16,340 nt of DNA. Source: Bacteroidales bacterium (GTDB taxonomy: Bacteria > Bacteroidota > Bacteroidia > Bacteroidales > B18-G4). Made by a program: the position numbers and the translations under genes. Positions 8,149 to 14,616 of this stretch are shown here, piece by piece (the first letter of the stretch is position 1; the number at the start of each line of letters is the position of its first letter). The DNA is taken from contig JAGLEK010000250.1 in assembly GCA_023145125.1 (NCBI GenBank), positions 1 through 16,340 of the forward strand, read 5' to 3'. Below the pieces are notes generated by a model. The model saw nothing but the letters and a program-made list of their open reading frames with translations, ran no database searches and was not told the origin of the DNA.

Positions 8149-8688
8149 TTATCTGTTATAGAATTCGGCTAATCTGGTACGCATGATTCTTAATGCTTTC
8201 GACATCTGTGCTTCGACAGTTTTCACTGATATGTTGAGCTCTGTGGCGATCTCGTGGTATTTTTTGTTTTCCATCCTGTTCAGGAGAAAGATCTTCCTGC
8301 ATTTATCAGGCAGGGCATTGGTTGCTTCTTCGATGCGTACTTTCAGCTCTTCTGCCACCAGGTGATCTTGTTCCACATAGTTATGACCACTATCGAGACC
8401 CTCGAATTCAAGAATACTGCGATCGAATTTCTTATGGTCACGGAGGTAATTCAAACAACGATTCCTAACTGTAGTTCCAAGGTAAGATTTCGGTGAGCGA
8501 TCAAGCTCAATGGTTTTTCTTTTTTCCCAAAGGTTGACAAATGCTTCCTGTACGATCTCCCTGGCAATTTCGTGGTCTTTTACATATTCCAGGGCAAAAT
8601 AGCTCAGCCCCTTGAAATTCTCCCTGAAGAGCTCCTCAAAGCTTTTCCTGTCGAGGCCGTTGCTGTCGTTATGTTGTTTAATTTCCAG
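8149..8688 (-). CDS. ECF (RNA polymerase sigma-70, FecI-like) factor with non-canonical start
   Basis: The minus-strand frame is open from 8709 (upstream stop at 8710-8712) to a TAA at 8149-8151 and encodes a complete ECF sigma factor. Region 2 includes KSFEELFRENFKGL, then REIVQEAFVNLWEK and SYLGTTVRNRCLNYLRD. Region 4 includes LPDKCRKIFLLNRMENKKYH, then EIATELNISVKTVEAQMSKA. None of the codons before region 2 is ATG, GTG or TTG; the first of these is a TTG at 8454, which would delete all of region 2 and is rejected. The best candidate is CTG at 8688 (giving M-E-I-K-Q-H-N-D, about 179 residues, a normal length). ATA at 8691 and ATT at 8682 are alternatives. Its role would be to direct RNA polymerase to the downstream receptor operon when freed by FecR. 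The exact start is uncertain. Confidence 0.85.
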   Translation of the reverse strand: MEIKQHNDSNGLDRKSFEELFRENFKGLSYFALEYVKDHEIAREIVQEAFVNLWEKRKTIELDRSPKSYLGTTVRNRCLNYLRDHKKFDRSILEFEGLDSGHNYVEQDHLVAEELKVRIEEATNALPDKCRKIFLLNRMENKKYHEIATELNISVKTVEAQMSKALRIMRTRLAEFYNR

Positions 8689-8753
8689 TATAAAATGGTT
8701 TTGCCCGGATTAAATCCAATGGCAAGATAAAAGAAAATAACGTAATTATTTAG

Positions 8754-8784
8754 TATTGAGTATTGAGATGTGGGTATTGAGATG
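8754..8784. repeat. Short tandem TATTGAG repeats upstream of the sigma gene
   Basis: TATTGAG occurs at 8754-8760, and TATTGAGATG at 8761-8770 and 8775-8784, all in the same direction with spacings of 7 and 14 bases. G/T-rich sequence follows. They lie in the 132-bp spacer between the kinase stop and the probable sigma start, where a regulator-binding site could be expected. No function is proven. Confidence 0.4.
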
Positions 8785-8820
8785 GTGTGGGGTGTAGGGT
8801 ATGATTTAGGCAAGGACCTA

Positions 8821-10926
8821 TTACAAGGACGTATGACGAAAGGATTCTGGTAAATCAGAACCAAGGGGTATGCAGATCCGGTAAACAGTTCCATTGCCCG
8901 GGGATGAATCAATATTAATGATACCATCAAGAAATTTCACGCGTGAGCGAATACTCTGTACCCCCATGGTTTCCCGACTGAGTATTTCCTTAACATCAAA
9001 GCCTTTTCCATTATCAGAATAACTAATATTCATTTCGTCAGGCTGGATAATTAGTGTGAGATCAATTTTGTCGGCTTCAGCATGTTTGATCGTATTGTTA
9101 ACCATTTCCTGTACCATGCGGTAAATCATGATCTCCGTGTTTTCGGGTAATCTTTCTTTTGGGCCGACCACTCCTATTTTGGCATCGATATCATTGGCTT
9201 CGTCAAGTGTTTCGAAAAAATCTTCCAGGGCTTCGAACAATCCAAGTTTGGTAAGGAGTCCGGGCATCAGATTATGTGATATCTTCCGTACATCGCTGCT
9301 GGCCTGTTCAAGAAATTTTGTTGCCTTGTTGATTAAGGCTTTGTTATCAGGACTTTTATCCCTGATGGCAGTAAATTGCATCTTCGTTACAGAAAGAAGT
9401 ACACCCAGGTTATCATGGAGTTCCAGGGCCACACGTTTTCTTTCCTGTTCCTGCCCTTCCACTAAAAAGCGTGCAGCCATGTATTTCTTTTCTTCCTCTA
9501 ATTGTTTTATTTTATGATCGGCAATGATTCGATTCTTGCGACTTTTATATGCCAAAAAGAAAACCAGCAATAAGGCAACTATAACGATCCCCATCCCGCT
9601 AAAAAACAAAAGATTACGCTGCCTGATCCTTTTTAAATTCTCATTTTCCAGGTTCAATATTTTAAGCTGATCTTTTTCCTTTTCGTATTTGAGCAGGAGG
9701 TTATTGATGATTTCTGTTTTTTCAAGGTTGAAAATACTGTCATTAATATGCTGAAAATGCCTGTAGGTCAATAATGCAGATTCATAGTTGCCGGATTGAG
9801 AATAGATTTGAAAAATATTTTCAAGAACTTCTTTCTGCCTGTTCAAATCCTGAATGTTGTCAGCCAGGAGCATGCATGAATCGTAATATATCAAAGCTTT
9901 TTCAGTCAGTAGCATTTCAGAATAAACCGAAGCCATTCCCTGCCATGCCGCGATCATTCCTTCTGAATAATCCTGTTCACGGTAAAATGATAATGCCTTC
10001 TTCTGCTTGGCAAGGGCAGCCTTGTATTTTCCCTGGTTTATTAATAGGGATGCCTGGTTAATATAATTGTTGTGAATCCCTAATGCATCTCCTGTCAGCT
10101 TATATACTGAATCAGCGAGCGTATAGTATTCTTGTGCAACTTCATGATTATTTTCTTCAAAGGCAAGGTTGCCAAGACGAGAGTATGCTGTTGGCAGATT
10201 ATAAAGATCCTCATTTTTGATATCCAATTCAAGGCTCATATTAAGGTATTTATGAGCGTTATCATAATCTCCAAGCTTTCTGTACACCTTCCCAAGGTTT
10301 CCGACAATCCTTCCAAGGGATTTTTCTCTTCCCAGGATCTCGCTGTAGTAGATAGCCTTATGATAATAAATTGCAGACGAATCGTAAACAGCAATTACCT
10401 GGAAGAAATTTCCAAGGCTATTGTAAACAGCAATTAAAGCAGAGGTGTCATGGAAGTTTTTATAAATGGCTAAAGCATTTTTATAATATAACAGGGCAGG
10501 CTTTTTATAAGAAGAATTTCTTTTCAGGTTTCCCATATTAAAATTCGCTTTTGCAAGACGAATACTATCCCGCAGGAAATCGCAAATTGAAAGGAAACGT
10601 TGCCCGTAGTCAAGGGCTTCAACAAAATCCCCCATGCTTTTTAAGGTCAGGCTCTTTTTGTAAAGAGCATCGGCAACACCTTCCTGATACCCGATCCTTG
10701 TTGACAACTCCAACGCCTGGTCACACAACAAGAGGGAGGAATCCGTATTGATATGGCGATAATATTGAGAAAGCAGGACAAGGCATTCGACTTTTTCCCG
10801 GGTATCATCCTGCTGGGATATAACTTTAACAAGCCTGGTAATTTCATCATCAGACGATGCAGAATAAACCTGCATCGTGACAATCAATAAACCAATAAAT
10901 GTTAATGCTCTGAGAAAATGTTGCAT
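8821..10926 (-). CDS. TPR-containing sensor histidine kinase (HisKA_3 type)
   Basis: 701 residues. A signal peptide or N-terminal anchor (1-22, ending near YSA) is followed by a long extracytoplasmic array of TPR-like helices (about 40-400; e.g. ALLYYKNALAIY, SLGRIVGNLGKVYRKLGDY, LGNLAFEENNHEVAQEYY). A coiled-coil (404-436), one membrane helix (about 439-460) and a second coiled-coil (465-495) come next. The HisKA_3 dimerisation/phosphoacceptor helix has ERKRVALELHDNLG with His504. The ATPase domain has the N box EMVNNTIKHA (607-616), the G1 box DNGKGF (638-643) and MGVQSIRSRV (654-663). HisKA_3 kinases pair with NarL/LuxR-type regulators, and one lies at 12367-13005. The gene starts 8 bp after the small gene at 10935-11327, which suggests co-transcription. 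The signal sensed by the TPR region is unknown. Confidence 0.93.
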   Translation of the reverse strand: MQHFLRALTFIGLLIVTMQVYSASSDDEITRLVKVISQQDDTREKVECLVLLSQYYRHINTDSSLLLCDQALELSTRIGYQEGVADALYKKSLTLKSMGDFVEALDYGQRFLSICDFLRDSIRLAKANFNMGNLKRNSSYKKPALLYYKNALAIYKNFHDTSALIAVYNSLGNFFQVIAVYDSSAIYYHKAIYYSEILGREKSLGRIVGNLGKVYRKLGDYDNAHKYLNMSLELDIKNEDLYNLPTAYSRLGNLAFEENNHEVAQEYYTLADSVYKLTGDALGIHNNYINQASLLINQGKYKAALAKQKKALSFYREQDYSEGMIAAWQGMASVYSEMLLTEKALIYYDSCMLLADNIQDLNRQKEVLENIFQIYSQSGNYESALLTYRHFQHINDSIFNLEKTEIINNLLLKYEKEKDQLKILNLENENLKRIRQRNLLFFSGMGIVIVALLLVFFLAYKSRKNRIIADHKIKQLEEEKKYMAARFLVEGQEQERKRVALELHDNLGVLLSVTKMQFTAIRDKSPDNKALINKATKFLEQASSDVRKISHNLMPGLLTKLGLFEALEDFFETLDEANDIDAKIGVVGPKERLPENTEIMIYRMVQEMVNNTIKHAEADKIDLTLIIQPDEMNISYSDNGKGFDVKEILSRETMGVQSIRSRVKFLDGIINIDSSPGNGTVYRICIPLGSDLPESFRHTSL

Positions 10927-10934
10927 AAATCAGA

Positions 10935-11327
10935 TTATTCAATTTCTATATCTGAGTCTTTCGATATTGTTCCTGTTGCGCTCTTCAGCGGTACATTATT
11001 CTTATACACCTTCGTGGTTATGTTAAAAACCTGGTCGCCAATAGCATTTCTTATTCCTTGCTCATCAAGTTCCTGTCCGGGATCAAGGATTTCCACCGGG
11101 ATAATTAACTCCTGATATTTGGTGTTTTCTGTTACTGTTCCATAAACCCTCAGGCGTATTTCAACATCCTTCCCTGATTCTCCTTTATCTGTGATAATTA
11201 TATCCTCAGGCAGAGGATAAGGAATATATTCGCCGGAGCTCAGTGTTACCAGGATAGAAACTTTGGCGTAGATCTTTTCTTGAGTAGTTAAGTACAGAAT
11301 GCTCAATCTTTGTCTTGGCTCATACAT
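10935..11327 (-). CDS. Small protein of unknown function, SDIE tail (130 aa)
   Basis: A 130-residue acidic, beta-prone protein with no signal peptide and no membrane segment, so probably cytosolic. It begins MYEPRQRLSILYLTT and has alternating hydrophobic strands (IYAKVSILVTL, VEIRLRVYGTV, QELIIPVEIL). It ends SKDSDIEIE. The neighbouring 104-residue protein ends SENSDIELI with a similar strand before it, so the two are probably related. The gene ends 8 bp before the TPR kinase start on the same strand and is likely part of its operon. I recognise no family. Coding status is supported by the long clean frame, the tight spacing and the shared C-terminus. Confidence 0.65.
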   Translation of the reverse strand: MYEPRQRLSILYLTTQEKIYAKVSILVTLSSGEYIPYPLPEDIIITDKGESGKDVEIRLRVYGTVTENTKYQELIIPVEILDPGQELDEQGIRNAIGDQVFNITTKVYKNNVPLKSATGTISKDSDIEIE

Positions 11328-11434
11328 AATTAAAAGTTTTTGGCTTTAAAAATTTATAAGATTTAATTAATACTCTAAAATATTAAAATTTATTAGGACA
11401 GACAAAATATATCTCCATTTTGTGGGCATATTTA

Positions 11435-11749
11435 TTATATTAATTCAATGTCTGAATTTTCAGATGCATTGATTTTCAAGCCTTTGACCCATGGAGGAAG
11501 ATTTTTTAATTTAAGGATGACATCTACCTCCATTTCAACATCCGGAATATCATCCCCATAAGGCAACAGGATGAAATCAAGTTCAAGGATTCCATCCGGA
11601 GGGGCTTCTGTGTATTTTTTTGGAACCAGGACTGGGTTGATAAGGTTATTGATAACCGCAACCCCGATTGCCTTGACAGCCATAAGATCAGGCTCATTTT
11701 TATGCTTTATTATTCGTATGTTTTTGACATACCTTACATTACCATTCAT
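11435..11749 (-). CDS. Small protein of unknown function, SDIE tail (104 aa)
   Basis: A 104-residue protein without signal peptide. The N-terminus is basic (MNGNVRYVKNIRIIKHKNEP). A hydrophobic segment AVKAIGVAVINNLINPVLVP follows, then beta strands GILELDFILLPYG and VEMEVDVILKL, and it ends ENSDIELI. It resembles its downstream neighbour mainly in the last 30 residues. The 107-bp spacer between the two genes (11328-11434) is very AT-rich and holds no clear terminator, so co-transcription with the second small gene and the kinase is possible. I do not recognise the family. The 176-bp region upstream separates it from a divergent plus-strand gene. Confidence 0.6.
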   Translation of the reverse strand: MNGNVRYVKNIRIIKHKNEPDLMAVKAIGVAVINNLINPVLVPKKYTEAPPDGILELDFILLPYGDDIPDVEMEVDVILKLKNLPPWVKGLKINASENSDIELI

Positions 11750-11860
11750 GATCTACAATATTACATTCTAATAACAGGAACATTATGGCAGAAAACCACT
11801 AAATAATATTCTGGTGTATTCCTGCTATGCTTTTTAGATTGAGCTATGATAATTTTGTTT

Positions 11861-11892
11861 TTGAACAGGTCAGATATGGATATTTACATTTA
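11861..11892 (+). promoter_or_regulatory. Candidate Bacteroidota-type promoter for the small secreted protein
   Basis: TTG at 11861-11863 (inside TTTTTG), a 21-base spacer, then TACATTTA at 11885-11892 resembles the Bacteroidota sigma-ABfr consensus TTG / TAnnTTTG, with the last base not matching. It ends 33 bp before the ATG at 11926, a normal leader length. This is a pattern match only. Confidence 0.3.
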
Positions 11893-11925
11893 TCATACTG
11901 ACTCCAAAAAACCCATCGAAGGCTC

Positions 11926-12219
11926 ATGCAAAGTTTAAAAATAGCCCTGATCACAACACTTATTATATTCTCATTTGCCGCCAGTATAGGTGATGATGGG
12001 ACACGGATCAAGATGACCAAAAACACAATACTGATACCCTATGAGCCGGTATCAGTATTTGTGAAATGTGATCAGTTGAACATGATAATGTTACATAAAG
12101 AGTTTATATCAGATCCGGCATCACAAATGCGTGACAGCCTGATTTGGAAAGCGAGCCCGAAAGATAAACCGATCCGCAGGAGAGCTTCGCGTAAAAAGAC
12201 TGCAACTAAGATTACTTAG
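11926..12219 (+). CDS. Small secreted or membrane-anchored basic protein (97 aa)
   Basis: A 97-residue protein. Residues 1-20 (MQSLKIALITTLIIFSFAAS) form a signal peptide or N-terminal anchor. The middle part is ordinary, with one cysteine (about residue 48), and a lysine/arginine-rich tail from about residue 75 to the end includes IRRRASRKK. No family is recognised. It is flanked on both sides by minus-strand genes, stands alone as a transcription unit with a candidate promoter upstream, and is followed by a very clear plus-strand terminator, which supports a real expressed gene. The basic tail could bind nucleic acid, lipopolysaccharide or another acidic partner, but that is speculation. 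Confidence 0.65.
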   Translation: MQSLKIALITTLIIFSFAASIGDDGTRIKMTKNTILIPYEPVSVFVKCDQLNMIMLHKEFISDPASQMRDSLIWKASPKDKPIRRRASRKKTATKIT

Positions 12220-12240
12220 TGCGGTAATCAATTTGATAAT

Positions 12241-12260
12241 GCTTTGTTTCATGACAAAGC
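12241..12260 (+). repeat. Hairpin between stop codon and terminator
   Basis: GCTTTGT (12241-12247) and ACAAAGC (12254-12260) make a perfect 7-bp stem with loop TTCATG, 21 bp after the stop of the small secreted protein. It has no T-run and precedes the main terminator, so it is probably an accessory 3'-end hairpin. Confidence 0.45.
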
Positions 12261-12268
12261 AGACTTTT

Positions 12269-12299
12269 CCGGGGTGCCTTTCAGGCCCCCGGTTTTTTT
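12269..12299 (+). terminator. Rho-independent terminator of the small secreted protein gene
   Basis: CCGGGG-T-GCCT (12269-12279) pairs with AGGC-CCCCGG (12283-12292) with one bulged T and loop TTC. Seven T's follow immediately (12293-12299). The GC-rich stem and T-run fit an intrinsic terminator on the plus strand. On the minus strand no T-run follows, so it does not clearly serve the regulator gene. Confidence 0.9.
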
Positions 12300-12366
12300 C
12301 GGCAGCCTGTAAAGCTTCCTTTTGTTACTTGGGTTTGGGATATTCTGAGCCATTTACAAGTCAGAC

Positions 12367-13005
12367 TTATTCAATAAAATCATTTTCAACTGCCCATCGG
12401 ACCAGGCCGGCAGTCTTATTCACCCCCGTTTTATGCATGAGGTTTGCCCGATGGCTTTCCACGGTATGAAAACTGATAAACAACTTTTCGGAGATTTCCT
12501 GGCTTGAAAGCCCATTACAGATAAGATTGAGGACCTCCTTTTCCCTGCTTGTAAGTTTTGGAAAAAGAGTTGAAGTGTTTTCTTCTTTCAGCTCCTGTTC
12601 AATTAAGCGGACAGAAAGACTTTCATGAAAATATTTATTTCCTGAATAAACAGCCCTCACAGCTTTTTCGATCTGATCTTTTCCTGCATCTTTTAATAAA
12701 TACCCACTGGCACCATTTTTAATCATACGTTTTACAAAACGCTTCTCATCGTATTGGGAAAGTGCAATAATTTTGATATCAGGATATTCTTTAGATACCT
12801 GTCTGGTGCATTCCAGCCCGTCTAACTTTGGCATGTTTATGTCCATAAGGATAACATCAGGGAGCAGCCCGGACTTAAGAATTTCCAATACCCGGTACCC
12901 ATTACCGGCTTCTCCGATCACGCTAAAATCCTCTATATCGCTGAGCGCAGACTTAAGCCCGTCGATTAGCAACTGATGATCGTCGGCAATCATTATTTTA
13001 ATCAT
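12367..13005 (-). CDS. NarL/LuxR-family response regulator
   Basis: 212 residues from the ATG at 13005 (MIKIMIADDHQLLIDGL). The open frame continues upstream to 13326, but that part overlaps the divergent gene and has no receiver-like sequence, so it is excluded. Receiver domain: acidic pair Asp8-Asp9, phosphoacceptor Asp55 in LMDINMPKLDG, Ser83 in IIALSQYDE, Lys105 in GYLLKDAGK. The C-terminal LuxR-type helix-turn-helix (about 147-205) has LTSREKEVLNLICNGLSSQE, then ISFHTVESHRANLMHKTGV. It activates or represses transcription when phosphorylated. The likely partner is the HisKA_3 TPR kinase at 8821-10926, which is of the matching class. The two are separated by two small genes and a divergent gene, so the pairing is inferred. 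Confidence 0.93.
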   Translation of the reverse strand: MIKIMIADDHQLLIDGLKSALSDIEDFSVIGEAGNGYRVLEILKSGLLPDVILMDINMPKLDGLECTRQVSKEYPDIKIIALSQYDEKRFVKRMIKNGASGYLLKDAGKDQIEKAVRAVYSGNKYFHESLSVRLIEQELKEENTSTLFPKLTSREKEVLNLICNGLSSQEISEKLFISFHTVESHRANLMHKTGVNKTAGLVRWAVENDFIE

Positions 13006-13113
13006 ATTTATACTCTTTGAATCCTTGGAATATTCGAAGATTGTTTCATTTTGCTGCTTTTTGTCTAAAGATAGAAAAACTCTGACTAACATTTGTAACT
13101 TTATGGCAAACAA

Positions 13114-14580
13114 ATGAGATTCTTCCAGGCACATAAAAACCTCCTTATCGTAATTGTCTTTTTCGCAATTATATATTCCCTGATCTCTATCGTAAACCAT
13201 TATTATTTCAGAACTTATGCCCTGGACCTGGGAGCTTACACCAATGCCCTCTACGATTATATCCGCTTCCAGTGTAACGACAGCACGGTGTTCAGGGAGG
13301 TGGGTGAAAACCTTTTGGCCGATCATTTCGACCTCTATCTCATAATATTCTCTCCCTTAGCGCTGATATTCGGGAGTTATACATTGCTGATTGTTCAGAT
13401 AGCATTCATTTTGCTGGGGGGTGTTGGTATTTATAAGTACTTTTTACTCTCAGAAAAGACCAGCCGGTATGCCCTCAGTGCCACAATATACTTTTACCTG
13501 TTCTTTGGCGTGATCTCCGCCCTTTCTTTTGATTATCATAGCAACACCATTGCTGCCGCCCTGCTTCCATGGTTTTTTTATTGGATGAAAAAAAGGAAAG
13601 TCCTGGCATGCAGCATGATGTTATTGGCCATTCTTGTGTCTAAGGAAAATATATCATTATGGATGGCTTTTGTATGCCTGGGCTTGCTGGTTGAGTATTG
13701 GAAAAAGCCATTTTGGCGGTACTATCTGCTGCTTGCATTTTCGTTTTGTATTCTATACTTCGTATTGATCACCATGGTGGTCATGCCTGCCATTTCAAAT
13801 AAGCTCGCTTATCCTCATTTTCATTATTCCTTTTTAGGCAGTAATCCATCTGAAGCTTTGCTGTTTTTACTTGAGCATCCGATAGAATCCTTTAAAACCC
13901 TGTTTATAAATCATACAAATCACCCGAATGGCGATTATGTGAAACTTGAGTTTCTCCTTCTCCTGCTTGTTTCGGGACTGTATATTGTGGTTCGTAAGCC
14001 CGCATATTTCATTATGCTGATCCCACTATTCTTCCAGAAGTTTTACCATGACAATATTTCCATGTGGGGGATATCAGCACAGTACTCCGTTGAATTTGCT
14101 CCTGTGCTTGCCATTGGAATATTCGCAGCCATTTCTGAAATAAAAGGGGCTTTGCTAAGAAAAATACTGCTTGTCCTATCCCTTGGCGGATGCCTGCTGG
14201 CCACGATCAGAATTATGGACCGCACGATGATGTATACCGACAAATCCAGGATCAGGATCTACCAGAGCATGCATTACACAAGGGATTATGATGTAAAAAA
14301 GGTACATGAGGCATTGAGTGTGATCCCACCGGGGGCCATTGTCAGTGCACAATCGCCATTTGTTCCGCACCTGGCTTTGAGGGACCATATCTACCAGTTC
14401 CCCATCATTAAGGATGCAGAATATATTGTCATTTCCGCCAGGGAAGGGCCTTATCCACTCAGCAAAGAAGCATTTGCTGGTGAGATTGATAAGTTAAAGG
14501 CTTCAGGGGACTGGGAAGTTCTTTATTGGGAGGATGGGTTTTATATTTTCAGGAGAGCTGACCGGTCTGCAGAATTTTGA
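13114..14580 (+). CDS. DUF2079 family polytopic membrane protein
   Basis: A 488-residue inner-membrane protein with about ten hydrophobic segments. N-terminal family signature: a first helix (about 10-27), then YALDLGAYTNALYDYI with Asp38 and Gly40, and LLADHFDLYLIIFSPLALIF (67-86), where the acidic-His region precedes the second helix, as in DUF2079. A soluble C-terminal part (about 390-488) holds VIPPGAIVSAQSPFVPHLA and ends in GDWEVLYWEDGFYIFRR, typical of the family's outward domain. DUF2079 resembles GT-C-fold membrane glycosyltransferases, so a lipid-linked sugar transfer role is possible but unproven. It is divergent from the response regulator (108-bp shared upstream region) and 36 bp ahead of the beta-helix gene, with which it is probably co-transcribed. 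Confidence 0.88.
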   Translation: MRFFQAHKNLLIVIVFFAIIYSLISIVNHYYFRTYALDLGAYTNALYDYIRFQCNDSTVFREVGENLLADHFDLYLIIFSPLALIFGSYTLLIVQIAFILLGGVGIYKYFLLSEKTSRYALSATIYFYLFFGVISALSFDYHSNTIAAALLPWFFYWMKKRKVLACSMMLLAILVSKENISLWMAFVCLGLLVEYWKKPFWRYYLLLAFSFCILYFVLITMVVMPAISNKLAYPHFHYSFLGSNPSEALLFLLEHPIESFKTLFINHTNHPNGDYVKLEFLLLLLVSGLYIVVRKPAYFIMLIPLFFQKFYHDNISMWGISAQYSVEFAPVLAIGIFAAISEIKGALLRKILLVLSLGGCLLATIRIMDRTMMYTDKSRIRIYQSMHYTRDYDVKKVHEALSVIPPGAIVSAQSPFVPHLALRDHIYQFPIIKDAEYIVISAREGPYPLSKEAFAGEIDKLKASGDWEVLYWEDGFYIFRRADRSAEF

Positions 14581-14616
14581 ATCAGGGACTGATTTTCGTA
14601 TCTTCAACGTAAAAAG

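Noticed and set aside
8149..8454. Short sigma-factor gene starting at the TTG at 8454
   Set aside because: This start lies inside region 2 (RNRCLNYLRD); the same frame continues upstream with the rest of region 2, so the truncated form is an artefact of start-codon rules.
8604..8930. 108-codon frame over the kinase end and the sigma N-terminus
   Set aside because: It is shifted against both real genes, its protein has no family features, and the sigma frame accounts for the coding signal.
13006..13326. 107-codon N-terminal extension of the response regulator frame
   Set aside because: It overlaps the divergent DUF2079 gene and has no receiver-like sequence; the ATG at 13005 starts exactly at the canonical receiver N-terminus.
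14577..14606. TTG plus 19 bases plus TATCTTCA, resembling a promoter just before the beta-helix gene
   Set aside because: The TTG lies in the DUF2079 stop region, the implied transcript start is only a few bases before the ATG, and the -7 match is poor; co-transcription is simpler.
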